From the NCBI RefSeq assembly GCF_003248455.1, contig NZ_QFNM01000008.1, positions 1-64,000 on the forward strand: a stretch of DNA of 64,000 nt, written 5' to 3'. The translations under genes were made by a program, and so were the position numbers. The notes beneath the pieces were generated by a model. The model saw only the letters and a program-made list of their open reading frames with translations, searched no databases and was not told the DNA's origin. This document shows, piece after piece, positions 31,549 through 40,529 of this stretch. This DNA comes from Brevundimonas sp. Lineage in GTDB: Bacteria; Pseudomonadota; Alphaproteobacteria; Caulobacterales; Caulobacteraceae. The first letter of the stretch is position 1; the number at the start of each line of letters is the position of its first letter.

Positions 31549-32147
31549 TCGCCGCTTCCAAGCCTGCGGGCCTGGTCTCCGCCTCGGGCGCGCCGCTGGT
31601 TGCGGCTGGCGCCGGCGCGCGTTCGACCGTCGAGGGCTACGACCCCAAGGTCCACGACAAATTCTTCGAGGCCGTGAACATGGAGTTGGGCGAGCGGGGC
31701 TATCTGGTCGCCGCCGCCGACGACGTCATTAACTGGGCCCGCACCGGCTCCCTGATGTGGATGACCTTCGGCCTGGCCTGCTGCGCCGTCGAGATGATCC
31801 AGATGTCGATGCCGCGTTTCGACGTCGAACGCTTCGGCATGGCGCCGCGCGCCAGCCCGCGCCAGTCGGACCTGATGATCGTCGCCGGCACCCTGACCAA
31901 CAAGATGGCCCCCGCCATCCGCAAGGTCTACGACCAGATGCCCGATCCGCGCTACGTCGTGTCGATGGGCAGCTGCGCCAACGGCGGCGGCTACTATCAC
32001 TATAGTTACAGCGTCGTGCGCGGCTGCGACCGGGTCGTGCCGGTGGACGTCTATGTGCCCGGCTGCCCGCCGACGGCCGAGGCGCTGCTGTACGGCCTGC
32101 TGCAGCTTCAGAAGAAGATCCGTCGCACGGGGACGATCGACCGATGA
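31539..32147 (+). CDS. nuoB: NADH-quinone oxidoreductase subunit B
   Basis: This 202-residue peripheral subunit binds iron-sulfur cluster N2, which passes electrons to quinone. The ligand cysteines are in GLACCAVEM, GSCANGGG and PGCPPTAEA, so the unusual tandem CC pair is present. The N-terminal 35 residues are an Ala-rich extension of variable sequence. The start at 31539 lies inside nuoA and is translationally coupled. The end overlaps nuoC by four bases. Confidence 0.96.
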   Translation: MGVVAASKPAGLVSASGAPLVAAGAGARSTVEGYDPKVHDKFFEAVNMELGERGYLVAAADDVINWARTGSLMWMTFGLACCAVEMIQMSMPRFDVERFGMAPRASPRQSDLMIVAGTLTNKMAPAIRKVYDQMPDPRYVVSMGSCANGGGYYHYSYSVVRGCDRVVPVDVYVPGCPPTAEALLYGLLQLQKKIRRTGTIDR

Positions 32148-32788
32148 CCTCCCTTGCTGTCCAGGCCCGACAGGAGGCCTTTCTGACGCCGCTGGGCGCC
32201 GAGATGGTCGGCGCGCTTTCGGGCGAAGGCTGGGGCGTCGAGGCCCAGGTGGCCTATGGCGAACTGACCCTGGTCGCGCCGCGCGAGCGGATCGTCGAGG
32301 TGATGACCGCCCTGCGCGACCAATTCGGCTTCCAGCAGTTGCTGGACCTCTGCGGGGCCGACTACCCGGATCGCAAGGAGCGGTTCGAGGTGGTCTATCA
32401 TCTGCTGTCGCTGACCCGGAACGCGCGCCTGCGCGTCAAGGTGTCGACCGACGAGGTTCAGCCCGTGCCGTCGATCATCGCCGTCTATCCGGCCGCAAAC
32501 TGGTTCGAACGCGAAGCCTACGACATGTTCGGCATGCTGTTCTCGGGACACCCCGACCTGCGCCGCCTGCTGACGGACTATGGTTTCGAGGGGCATCCGC
32601 TCCGCAAGGACTTCCCCATGACGGGCTATGTCGAGGTCCGCTACGACGAGGAACAGCGCCGCGTGGTCTATGAGCCGGTCAAGCTGACGCAGGAGTTCCG
32701 CACGTTCGACTTCCTGTCGCCGTGGGAAGGCGCCGACTATCCCGCGCCGGTCCTGCCGGGCGACGAAAAGGCGGGAGGCCAGGCGTGA
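32144..32788 (+). CDS. nuoC: NADH-quinone oxidoreductase subunit C
   Basis: This 214-residue subunit of the peripheral arm has the family motif ERFEVVYHLLSL, then WFEREAYDMFGMLFSGHPDL and TDYGFEGHPLRKDFPMTGY. NuoC is separate from NuoD here, as in mitochondria and other alphaproteobacteria (they are fused in E. coli). The start is coupled to nuoB by ATGA and the stop to nuoD by TGATG. Confidence 0.95.
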   Translation: MTSLAVQARQEAFLTPLGAEMVGALSGEGWGVEAQVAYGELTLVAPRERIVEVMTALRDQFGFQQLLDLCGADYPDRKERFEVVYHLLSLTRNARLRVKVSTDEVQPVPSIIAVYPAANWFEREAYDMFGMLFSGHPDLRRLLTDYGFEGHPLRKDFPMTGYVEVRYDEEQRRVVYEPVKLTQEFRTFDFLSPWEGADYPAPVLPGDEKAGGQA

Positions 32789-34053
32789 TGGCCGATACGA
32801 CCCATACCCTGCCGCCGCTCGGCGTCGATGTGTTCGAGGACGACCTGGACACCCGCACCGCCCATGCGCGCGAGATGGAAGACCGCAAGTTCACCATCAA
32901 CTTCGGCCCGCAGCACCCGGCGGCGCACGGCGTGTTGCGCCTGGTGCTGGAGTTGGACGGCGAGATCGTCGAGCGCGTCGATCCGCACATCGGCCTGCTG
33001 CACCGCGGCACCGAAAAGCTGATGGAGGCCCGCACCTACCTTCAGAACGTACCGTACCTTGATCGTCTGGACTATGTCTCGCCGATGAACCAGGAGCACG
33101 CCTTCTGCCTGGCCGTCGAGAAGCTGCTGGGCGTCGAGGTTCCGTACCGGGCGCAGCTGATCCGCGTCCTCTATTCGGAAATCGGCCGCATCCTGTCGCA
33201 CATGCTGAACGTGACGACCCAGGCCATGGACGTCGGCGCCCTGACGCCGCCGCTCTGGGGCTTCGAGGAACGCGAAAAGCTGATGGTGTTCTACGAGCGC
33301 GCCTGCGGCGCCCGTCTGCACGCCAACTACTTCCGTCCGGGCGGCGTCCACCAGGACCTGCCGATGGACCTGATCGACGACATCGGCCGCTGGTGCCAGG
33401 AGTTCCCGCCGGCGCTGAAGGACATCGAAAGCCTGGTCACGGAAAACCGCATCTTCAAGCAGCGCAACGTCGATATCGGCGTGGTGTCGAAGGAGAACGC
33501 CCTGGCCTGGGGCTTCACCGGCGTCATGCTACGCGGCTCGGACATCGCCTGGGACCTGCGCAAGTCGCAGCCTTACGAATGTTACGCCGACCTGGACTTC
33601 GACGTGGTCGTCGGCAAGAACGGCGATTGCTGGGACCGCTATCTGGTCCGCATCGAAGAGATGAAGCAGTCGACGCGGATCATGGAGCAGTGCATCCACA
33701 AGCTGCGCAACTGCCCTGGCGAGCCGGTCCTGGTCGAGAACAACAAGATCGTTCCGCCGCGCCGTGGCGAGATGAAGCGGTCGATGGAATCGCTGATCCA
33801 TCACTTCAAACTCTACACCGAAGGCTTCTCGACGCCCGAGGGCGAAGTCTATGCCTCGGTCGAGGCGCCCAAGGGCGAGTTCGGCGTCTATCTGGTGTCG
33901 GACGGGACCAACAAACCCTATCGCGTGAAGATTTCGGCGCCGGGCTTCCGCTCGCTGCAGGCGATGGACTGGATGAACCGCGGCCACCAGTTGGCGGACG
34001 TGTCCGCCATCCTCGGCTCGCTCGACATCGTTTTCGGAGAAGTGGACCGATGA
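32788..34053 (+). CDS. nuoD: NADH-quinone oxidoreductase subunit D
   Basis: The 421-residue 49-kDa-type subunit forms the quinone-reducing cavity with NuoB. It has the motif TINFGPQHPAAHGVLRL with the conserved histidine, then HRGTEKLMEARTYLQN, and ends in the conserved ILGSLDIVFGEVDR. The N-terminal 30 residues are acidic and variable. The ATG overlaps the nuoC stop by one base; its end overlaps nuoE by four bases. Confidence 0.96.
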   Translation: MADTTHTLPPLGVDVFEDDLDTRTAHAREMEDRKFTINFGPQHPAAHGVLRLVLELDGEIVERVDPHIGLLHRGTEKLMEARTYLQNVPYLDRLDYVSPMNQEHAFCLAVEKLLGVEVPYRAQLIRVLYSEIGRILSHMLNVTTQAMDVGALTPPLWGFEEREKLMVFYERACGARLHANYFRPGGVHQDLPMDLIDDIGRWCQEFPPALKDIESLVTENRIFKQRNVDIGVVSKENALAWGFTGVMLRGSDIAWDLRKSQPYECYADLDFDVVVGKNGDCWDRYLVRIEEMKQSTRIMEQCIHKLRNCPGEPVLVENNKIVPPRRGEMKRSMESLIHHFKLYTEGFSTPEGEVYASVEAPKGEFGVYLVSDGTNKPYRVKISAPGFRSLQAMDWMNRGHQLADVSAILGSLDIVFGEVDR

Positions 34054-34727
34054 GCGTTCGTCGTCTCGCCAAGGATCAGCCTGACTCGTTCGCCTTTTCG
34101 GCGGACACGATGGCCAAGGCCGAATGGTGGATCAAGAAATACCCGGAAAGCCGCCGTCAGTCGGCGGTGATCCCGATCCTGTGGCTGGTGCAGAAGCAGG
34201 AAGGTTGGGTGTCGGAGCCCGCCATCCGCGCCGTCGGCGACCTGTTGGGCATGGCCTACATCCGGGTGCTGGAAGTCGCGACCTTCTACACCATGTTCAT
34301 GCTGGAGCCGGTCGGCAAGACCGCGCTGATCCAGGTGTGCGGCACCACGCCCTGCATGCTGCGCGGCGCCAACGAGCTGATGCGCGTCTGCAAGGAGAAG
34401 ATCGGTCCCAAGGATCATCTTTCCGCCGACGGCCGCTTCACCTGGCAGGAAGTCGAGTGCCTGGGCGCTTGTTCGAACGCCCCGATGGCCCAGATCAACG
34501 ACTACTATTTCGAGGACCTGACGCCCGAGAGCATCGGCCGGATCATCGACGACTTCGCCGCCGGCAAGTCGCCAGAGCGGGGCTCCTACGCCGGGCGCAC
34601 CAATGCGGCGCCGGCAGGCGGGGCCAAGACCCTGCTGGACCCGAAACTGTACGACGGTTCGGCCGCCGCGCCGATAGCCAAGCTTCCCAACAGCGATCCG
34701 GCCCCGGCCGAGAAGGCGCCCGCCTGA
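34050..34727 (+). CDS. nuoE: NADH-quinone oxidoreductase subunit E
   Basis: The 225-residue subunit binds the [2Fe-2S] cluster N1a. Ligands are in QVCGTTPCMLRG and VECLGACSNAPMAQIN, spaced as in the thioredoxin-like ferredoxin family. A Pro/Ala-rich C-terminal tail of about 45 residues extends beyond the usual length, as is common in alphaproteobacteria. The start is ATGA-coupled to nuoD; the stop overlaps the next small gene by one base. Confidence 0.95.
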   Translation: MSVRRLAKDQPDSFAFSADTMAKAEWWIKKYPESRRQSAVIPILWLVQKQEGWVSEPAIRAVGDLLGMAYIRVLEVATFYTMFMLEPVGKTALIQVCGTTPCMLRGANELMRVCKEKIGPKDHLSADGRFTWQEVECLGACSNAPMAQINDYYFEDLTPESIGRIIDDFAAGKSPERGSYAGRTNAAPAGGAKTLLDPKLYDGSAAAPIAKLPNSDPAPAEKAPA

Positions 34728-34990
34728 TGCCCGCGCCCGATCTGAACACCGAGGCGGGGCGCGCGGCCTATCGCAAGGAACTGCGCGGCGTCGGGCGCCC
34801 GTTGCGGGCAGGCGGGCTGGCGATGGTGGTCGGCGCGGCCGTGCTGATCCTGATCTCGCGTCAGGGCACGGTGGGCGCCTGGGCGGTCAACGTCTCCTAC
34901 TTCATGCTCGCGGCCGGCTGGGCGATGGTCATCGCCGCCATCTGGATGCGCACCCGCCACCACAAGCGCCGTCTGGCGGAAGGACTCTGA
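34727..34990 (+). CDS. Small membrane protein embedded in the nuo operon
   Basis: An 87-residue protein with two membrane helices (about residues 29-44, LAMVVGAAVLILISRQ, and 52-70, VNVSYFMLAAGWAMVIAAIW) and basic ends. I know no family name. It starts in the nuoE stop codon (TGATG) and ends five bases before nuoF, so it must be co-expressed with complex I. It may be an assembly factor or accessory subunit, but nothing in the sequence shows this. Confidence 0.75.
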   Translation: MPAPDLNTEAGRAAYRKELRGVGRPLRAGGLAMVVGAAVLILISRQGTVGAWAVNVSYFMLAAGWAMVIAAIWMRTRHHKRRLAEGL

Positions 34991-34995
34991 GGGCC

Positions 34996-36309
34996 ATGGT
35001 CGGCATTCTCGAAGACAAGGACCGGATCTTCACCAACCTGTACGGCTTCCACGACTGGACGCTGGACGGGGCGAGGAACCGCGGCGCCTGGAACGCCACC
35101 AAGGACATGCTGGACCTTGGCCGCGACTGGATCATCAACAACGTCAAGGCCTCGGGTCTGCGCGGCCGGGGCGGCGCCGGCTTCTCGACCGGCCTGAAGT
35201 GGTCGTTCATGCCCAAGGAGGTGAAGGATCGCCCTCACTACCTGGTCGTCAACGCCGACGAATCCGAACCCGCGACCTGCAAAGACCGGGAGATCATGCG
35301 CCACGATCCGCATCTGCTGATCGAGGGCTGCCTGATCGCCAGCTTCGCGATGCAGGCCCATGCCTGCTACATCTATCTGCGCGGCGAATACGTGCTGGAG
35401 CGCGAGCGGATGGAAGCCGCCGTCAAGCAGGCCTACGAGGCCCGGCTGATCGGCAAGGACAACGTCCACGGCTGGGACTTCGACGTCTATATCCACCACG
35501 GCGGCGGCGCCTATATCTGCGGTGAAGAGACGGCGCTTCTGGAGTCCCTGGAAGGCAAGAAGGGCCAGCCGCGCCTGAAGCCGCCGTTCCCGGCCGGCGC
35601 GGGCCTGTACGGCTGCCCGACCACGGTGAACAACGTCGAGTCGATCGCGGTCGTGGGCACGATCCTGCGTCGCGGCGCCGACTGGTTCGCCAGCTTCGGC
35701 CGTCCGAACAACACCGGCACCAAGCTGATGTCCCTGTCGGGGCACGTGAACACGCCCTGCGTGGTGGAGGAGACCATGTCGATCCCCCTGCGTCAGCTGA
35801 TCGAAGATCACGGCGGCGGCGTACGCGGCGGCTGGGGCAATCTGAAGGCCATCATTCCCGGCGGCGCGTCCTGCCCGGTCATCACGCGCGAACAGGCCGA
35901 GACGGTCCTGATGGACTTCGACTCCATGCGCGAGGTCCGCTCGTCGCTGGGCACGGCCGGCGTGACCGTCATGGACGAATCCACCGACATCGTGAAGGCG
36001 ATCGCCCGCATCAGCTACTTCTTCAAGCACGAGAGCTGCGGCCAGTGCACGCCGTGCCGCGAAGGCACCGGCTGGATGTGGCGCGTGCTGGAGCGGATGG
36101 CCGTGGGCGAGGCCGATCCATCGGAAATCGATCTGCTGCTGGACGTCGCCGGCCAGGTCGAGGGCCACACCATCTGCGCCCTGGGCGACGCCGCCGCCTG
36201 GCCCGTTCAGGGCCTGATCCGTCACTTCCGTCACGAGATCGAAGACCGGATCGCCAACTATCGCAGCCGCCGCGCGAACTTCGCCGGCCACGCCATCGCC
36301 GCGGAGTAG
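34996..36309 (+). CDS. nuoF: NADH-quinone oxidoreductase subunit F
   Basis: The 437-residue catalytic subunit oxidises NADH. The NADH/FMN site is in GRGGAGFSTGLKW and GAYICGEETALLESLEG. Cluster N3 is bound by ESCGQCTPCREGTGW and a fourth cysteine in GHTICALGDAAAWP. All key residues are present. It follows the small membrane-protein gene with a 5-base gap. Confidence 0.96.
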   Translation: MVGILEDKDRIFTNLYGFHDWTLDGARNRGAWNATKDMLDLGRDWIINNVKASGLRGRGGAGFSTGLKWSFMPKEVKDRPHYLVVNADESEPATCKDREIMRHDPHLLIEGCLIASFAMQAHACYIYLRGEYVLERERMEAAVKQAYEARLIGKDNVHGWDFDVYIHHGGGAYICGEETALLESLEGKKGQPRLKPPFPAGAGLYGCPTTVNNVESIAVVGTILRRGADWFASFGRPNNTGTKLMSLSGHVNTPCVVEETMSIPLRQLIEDHGGGVRGGWGNLKAIIPGGASCPVITREQAETVLMDFDSMREVRSSLGTAGVTVMDESTDIVKAIARISYFFKHESCGQCTPCREGTGWMWRVLERMAVGEADPSEIDLLLDVAGQVEGHTICALGDAAAWPVQGLIRHFRHEIEDRIANYRSRRANFAGHAIAAE

Positions 36310-36311
36310 GG

Positions 36312-36803
36312 ATGCGCCTTTCGCCCGCCATCGTGATCGGAGCCTTCGCTCTCGCCGCCTGCGGCGAGCGTGAAACTGCGCCCACGCCCGCGGAAAAGGG
36401 TTCGGCCGAGGTCGCGACGTCGAACGCGGTTCAGGCGGCGCCCGAGGTTCTGGCCGCCGGCGAACTGCGCCGCGTGTGCCAGGCCGGTCTGGCCCGGATT
36501 CATGGCCAGGAGCCGGGGGCCATAACGGTCGAGAGCGTTCAGAACGGCGTGGTTCGTGCGTCCTGGCGCGCGCCGGTCGACGGCGGGCGGATGCGCGCCG
36601 ACTGCCGCGTGGACAACGATCTGATCGTATGGAAGCCGCTCGATCTGCCCGATGAAACGCTCGTTCGCTGGATGAACCAGTCGGGCGACCCGGTGATCCG
36701 CTACGTCCTGGACGGCGACACGATCACCATCACACAGACGCTCCCTGACGGGACGACGGACCGCGCCGATCTGGCCGTTCCCGCTGAAGAAGAGGCCCGC
36801 TGA
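36312..36803 (+). CDS. Lipoprotein embedded in the nuo operon
   Basis: The 163-residue protein has a lipoprotein signal (MRLSPAIVIGAFALAAC with the lipobox LAAC at residues 14-17). A linker rich in Ala/Glu/Pro follows, then a compact domain (about residues 50-155) with two cysteines (RRVCQAG, ADCRVDN). No family name is known to me. It lies two bases after nuoF and its stop overlaps nuoG by one base. It should sit on the periplasmic side of a membrane, which is surprising between two cytoplasmic-arm subunits. Confidence 0.8.
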   Translation: MRLSPAIVIGAFALAACGERETAPTPAEKGSAEVATSNAVQAAPEVLAAGELRRVCQAGLARIHGQEPGAITVESVQNGVVRASWRAPVDGGRMRADCRVDNDLIVWKPLDLPDETLVRWMNQSGDPVIRYVLDGDTITITQTLPDGTTDRADLAVPAEEEAR

Positions 36804-38848
36804 TGCCAGTCGCCAAGGTCAACGGCGTCGAAACCGAGTTCGAGCCCGGCATGACCGTGCTCCAGGTCGCCGAACGCGCGGGGCAGGAAATCCCGCGTTT
36901 CTGCTACCACGAACGCCTGTCCATCGCCGGCAACTGCCGCATGTGCCTGGTCGAAGTGAAGCCTGGACCGCCAAAGCCCCAGGCCTCGTGCGCCCTGCCG
37001 GCCGCCGACGGCCAGGAAATCTTCACCGACACGCCGATGGTCAGGAAGGCCCGCGAAGGGGTGATGGAATTCCTGCTCATCAACCACCCGCTGGACTGCC
37101 CGATCTGCGACCAGGGCGGCGAGTGCGACCTGCAGGACCAGTCGGTCGGCTACGGCCGCGACGGTTCGCGCTATTCGGAGAACAAGCGCGCGGTCGAAGA
37201 AAAGAACATGGGTCCGACGGTCAAGACCTTCATGACCCGCTGCATCCAATGCACGCGCTGCGTCCGGTTCATCACCGAGGTCGCCGGCGTGCCGGACATC
37301 GGCATGATCTCGCGCGGCGAGGACGCCGAGATCACGACCTATCTGGAAAAGAACATCGACTCGGAACTGTCGGGCAACGTCAACGACCTGTGCCCGGTCG
37401 GCGCCCTGACGCACCGTCCGTGGCAGTACCACTATCGTCCGTGGGAACTGAAGAAGACCGAGACCATCGACGTCATGGACGCCCTGGGCTCGAACATCCG
37501 CGCCGACTATCGCGGGTCCGAAGTCATGCGCGTGCTGCCGCGCGTGAACGAGGGGATCAACGAGGAGTGGCTGTCGGACAAGAGCCGCTATGTCGTCGAC
37601 GGCCTGACCGCGCGCCGCCTGGACCGGCCGTGGATCCGCGAGAACGGCCGCCTGCGCGCCGCAACCTGGAACGAGGCGCTGGACGCCGTCGCCGCCAAGA
37701 TCAAGGCTGCGCCGGCCGACCGTATCGGCGCGATCGCGGGCGACCTGCAGGACGCCGAGTCGATGAAGGCGGCGCTGGACCTGTTCCGCGCCCTGGGCTC
37801 GAACAACACCGATTGCCGCCAGGACGGCGCCGCCTTGGGTTACGGCCCGCGCGAGGGCTGGCTGTTCAACTCCGGCCTCGAAGGCATTGAGAAGGCTGAC
37901 GCCGTCCTGATCGTCGGCGCCAATCCGCGCACCGAGGCGCCATTGCTGAACGCCCGTCTGCGCAAGGCCTGGCTGAAGGGCGGGATGGAAATCGGCGTCA
38001 TCGGCGAACAGGCCGATCTGACGTTCGACTACGTCTATCTGGGCGCCGGTTCGCAGACCCTGGCCAAGCTGCCCAAGTCGGCGTTGGACTTCCTGACCAA
38101 GGCCGAGCGTCCGGCGATCGTCGTCGGCGCCGGCGCGCTGGGCGGTGAGGGCGGCTCGGCCGTCCTGAACGCCCTGGGCGCCCTGGCCAGGAAGGTCGGC
38201 GTCGTGACCGACGGCTGGAACGGCTTCAACGTCCTGCATCACGCCGCGGCTCGCGTGGGCGGTCTGGACATGGGCTTCGTGCCGGCGGACGGCGGCCTCA
38301 CGGTCTCTGAGATGCTGAAGCCCGATGCGCTGGACGTTCTGTTCCTGCTGGGCGCGGACGAAGTCGATCCGACCGGTTCGAACGCCTTCCGCGTCTATCT
38401 GGGCAGCCATGGCGACCGCGGCGCGCACGGCGCCGACGTCATCCTGCCGGGCGCGGCCTACACCGAGAAGTCGGGGCTTTACGTCAACACCGAAGGCCGT
38501 GTGCAGATGGCCGAACGGGTCGTCTTCCCCAAGGGCGAGGCCAAGGAAGACTGGGCCGTCATCCGGGCCCTGTCGGCCCGGGTCGATCGGACGCTGCCTT
38601 ACGACACCCTGGAGCAGCTGCGCGCCAAGCTGATGGGCGACCATCCGACGTTCGGCCGGATCGACTATCTGCCGGCGCCGACGATGTTCGATGTGGCGTC
38701 GCTGGGCGTCGAGGGCGACCTGGGCGACCGCGCCTTCGTCTCGGTCGTGGCCGACCCCTATCTTTCCAACCCGATCGCGCGCGCCAGCGCGACGATGGCC
38801 GAGCTGTCCGCCCTGCGGACCCAGCCGGTCGCAATGGCGGCGGAGTAA
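36803..38848 (+). CDS. nuoG: NADH-quinone oxidoreductase subunit G
   Basis: The 681-residue iron-sulfur subunit carries several clusters: a [2Fe-2S] site in CYHERLSIAGNCRMC and its following cysteine, a C-x-x-C site in CPICDQGGECDLQ, and a [4Fe-4S] site in CIQCTRCVRF. A molybdopterin-oxidoreductase-like domain without cofactor makes up the rest. Length is that of the mitochondrial/alphaproteobacterial 75-kDa form, shorter than E. coli NuoG. It starts in the lipoprotein stop codon. Confidence 0.95.
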   Translation: MPVAKVNGVETEFEPGMTVLQVAERAGQEIPRFCYHERLSIAGNCRMCLVEVKPGPPKPQASCALPAADGQEIFTDTPMVRKAREGVMEFLLINHPLDCPICDQGGECDLQDQSVGYGRDGSRYSENKRAVEEKNMGPTVKTFMTRCIQCTRCVRFITEVAGVPDIGMISRGEDAEITTYLEKNIDSELSGNVNDLCPVGALTHRPWQYHYRPWELKKTETIDVMDALGSNIRADYRGSEVMRVLPRVNEGINEEWLSDKSRYVVDGLTARRLDRPWIRENGRLRAATWNEALDAVAAKIKAAPADRIGAIAGDLQDAESMKAALDLFRALGSNNTDCRQDGAALGYGPREGWLFNSGLEGIEKADAVLIVGANPRTEAPLLNARLRKAWLKGGMEIGVIGEQADLTFDYVYLGAGSQTLAKLPKSALDFLTKAERPAIVVGAGALGGEGGSAVLNALGALARKVGVVTDGWNGFNVLHHAAARVGGLDMGFVPADGGLTVSEMLKPDALDVLFLLGADEVDPTGSNAFRVYLGSHGDRGAHGADVILPGAAYTEKSGLYVNTEGRVQMAERVVFPKGEAKEDWAVIRALSARVDRTLPYDTLEQLRAKLMGDHPTFGRIDYLPAPTMFDVASLGVEGDLGDRAFVSVVADPYLSNPIARASATMAELSALRTQPVAMAAE

Positions 38849-38851
38849 GCC

Positions 38852-39925
38852 ATGGACCCCGTTTCCTTCTGGGCCACGCCGCTGGGCTGGACGCTGATCA
38901 CGGTCGGTCAGGTCCTGCTGATCACGGTCGGCGTGCTGATCGCCGTCGCCTTCCTGCTGCTGGCCGACCGCAAGGTCTGGGCCGGCGTGCAGATGCGCAA
39001 GGGGCCGAACGTTGTCGGTCCCTTCGGCCTGCTTCAGTCCTTTGCGGACATGATCAAGTTCGTGCTGAAGGAGGTCGTGATCCCGGCCGGTGCGGACAAG
39101 GCGGTCTTCATCATCGCCCCGATCATCACCGTCATCCTGGCCTTCATGGCGTGGGCGGTCATTCCGTTCGCCCCCGGCTGGGTGGTGTCGGACCTGAACG
39201 TCGGCATCCTGTATATCTTCGCGGTGTCGTCGCTCGGCGTTTACGGCATCATCATGGGCGGCTGGGCTTCGAACTCGAAGTATCCGTTCCTGGGATCGCT
39301 GCGTTCGGCGGCGCAGATGGTGTCGTATGAAGTCTCGCTGGGCCTGATCATCATCAATGTGATCCTGCTGGCCGGCACCATGAACCTGTCGGCCATCGTC
39401 GACAGTCAGAAGGGGATGTTCTGGAACTGGTACGGGTTCGGCGGCGGCGCCGACACCTGGCCGCTGGTCGTGATCCTGTTCCCGATGTCGATCATCTTCT
39501 TCATCTCGGCCCTGGCCGAGACCAACCGCCCGCCGTTCGACCTGCCCGAGGCCGAGTCCGAACTGGTCGCCGGCTATCAGGTCGAATACAGCTCGACGCC
39601 GTATCTGCTGTTCATGATGGGCGAATACGTCAACATCGTCTTCATGTCGGCGATGATCAGCCTGCTGTTCTTCGGGGGCTGGAATCCCGGCGTGCCGCAG
39701 GCCTGGATGGATGGGCTGCCGGCCTGGATCGCCTATACGGTCTATCTGCTGACCTTCATGGCCAAGACGGTCTTCTGGTTCGTCATGATCTCGATGGTGA
39801 AGGCCTTCGTGCCGCGCTATCGCTATGACCAGCTGATGCGTCTGGGGTGGAAGATCTTCCTGCCGACGTCGCTGGTCGCGGTCGTCATCGTCTCGGCCTG
39901 GCGCGTGTTCGTGGTGGGGTCGTGA
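38852..39925 (+). CDS. nuoH: NADH-quinone oxidoreductase subunit H
   Basis: This 357-residue membrane subunit links the peripheral and membrane arms and forms part of the quinone channel. It has eight or nine helices, RKVWAGVQMRKGPNVVGPFG near the N-terminus, and the charged loop ETNRPPFDLPEAESELVAGY that is its signature. It starts three bases after nuoG, and its stop overlaps the start of a 13-codon ORF. Confidence 0.96.
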   Translation: MDPVSFWATPLGWTLITVGQVLLITVGVLIAVAFLLLADRKVWAGVQMRKGPNVVGPFGLLQSFADMIKFVLKEVVIPAGADKAVFIIAPIITVILAFMAWAVIPFAPGWVVSDLNVGILYIFAVSSLGVYGIIMGGWASNSKYPFLGSLRSAAQMVSYEVSLGLIIINVILLAGTMNLSAIVDSQKGMFWNWYGFGGGADTWPLVVILFPMSIIFFISALAETNRPPFDLPEAESELVAGYQVEYSSTPYLLFMMGEYVNIVFMSAMISLLFFGGWNPGVPQAWMDGLPAWIAYTVYLLTFMAKTVFWFVMISMVKAFVPRYRYDQLMRLGWKIFLPTSLVAVVIVSAWRVFVVGS

Positions 39926-39966
39926 TGGTCGCGCCGAAGACGCCTGCTCTCAAGGATAAGTGCTGA
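39925..39966 (+). CDS. 13-codon ORF bridging nuoH and nuoI
   Basis: The ORF MVAPKTPALKDKC starts in the nuoH stop (TGATG) and ends in the nuoI start (TGATG). The ribosome-binding site of nuoI, AAGGA at 39952-39956, lies inside it. It may serve only to carry terminating ribosomes across the gap, or it may make a peptide. The coupling geometry is plainly visible; the function is inferred. Confidence 0.45.
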   Translation: MVAPKTPALKDKC

Positions 39967-40457
39967 TGTTCACCCGTATCGTCCAGGCGACCAAGGGCGC
40001 GATGATGCTGGACGTCATCGGCGCCATCGGCCTGTCGCTGAAATATATGGCGCGGCCCAAGATGACCGTGAACTATCCGTTCGAGCGCAATCCGCAGTCG
40101 CCGCGCTTCCGGGGCGAGCACGCGCTGCGCCGCTATGCGAACGGCGAGGAACGCTGCATCGCCTGCAAGCTGTGCGAAGCCATCTGCCCGGCCCAGGCCA
40201 TCACCATCGAGGCCGAACCGCGCGCCGACGGCAGCCGCCGCACGACCCGCTACGACATCGACATGGTCAAATGCATCTACTGCGGCCTGTGCCAGGAGGC
40301 CTGCCCGGTGGACGCCATCGTGGAGGGGCCGAACTCCGAATTCGCCGTCGAGACGCGCGAGGAGCTGCTCTACGACAAGCAACGCCTGCTCGACAACGGC
40401 GACCGCTGGGAACGGCAGATCGCCAAGAATCTGGAACTCGACGCGCCTTACCGCTAA
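39966..40457 (+). CDS. nuoI: NADH-quinone oxidoreductase subunit I
   Basis: This 163-residue subunit holds two [4Fe-4S] clusters (N6a, N6b) in CIACKLCEAICP and CIYCGLCQEACP. The N-terminus is an amphipathic region that docks to the membrane arm. I place the start at the ATG at 39966, nine bases after AAGGA; a GTG at 39960 is open but too close to that site. A 72-base gap follows before nuoJ, the longest in the operon. Confidence 0.95.
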   Translation: MFTRIVQATKGAMMLDVIGAIGLSLKYMARPKMTVNYPFERNPQSPRFRGEHALRRYANGEERCIACKLCEAICPAQAITIEAEPRADGSRRTTRYDIDMVKCIYCGLCQEACPVDAIVEGPNSEFAVETREELLYDKQRLLDNGDRWERQIAKNLELDAPYR

Positions 40458-40529
40458 GGCGCATCTCGCAAAACAGGTCGCCGATTCCGAAAGGGGTCGC
40501 GGCCGAGACGAAAGGGGCTTCGTCCCGAC

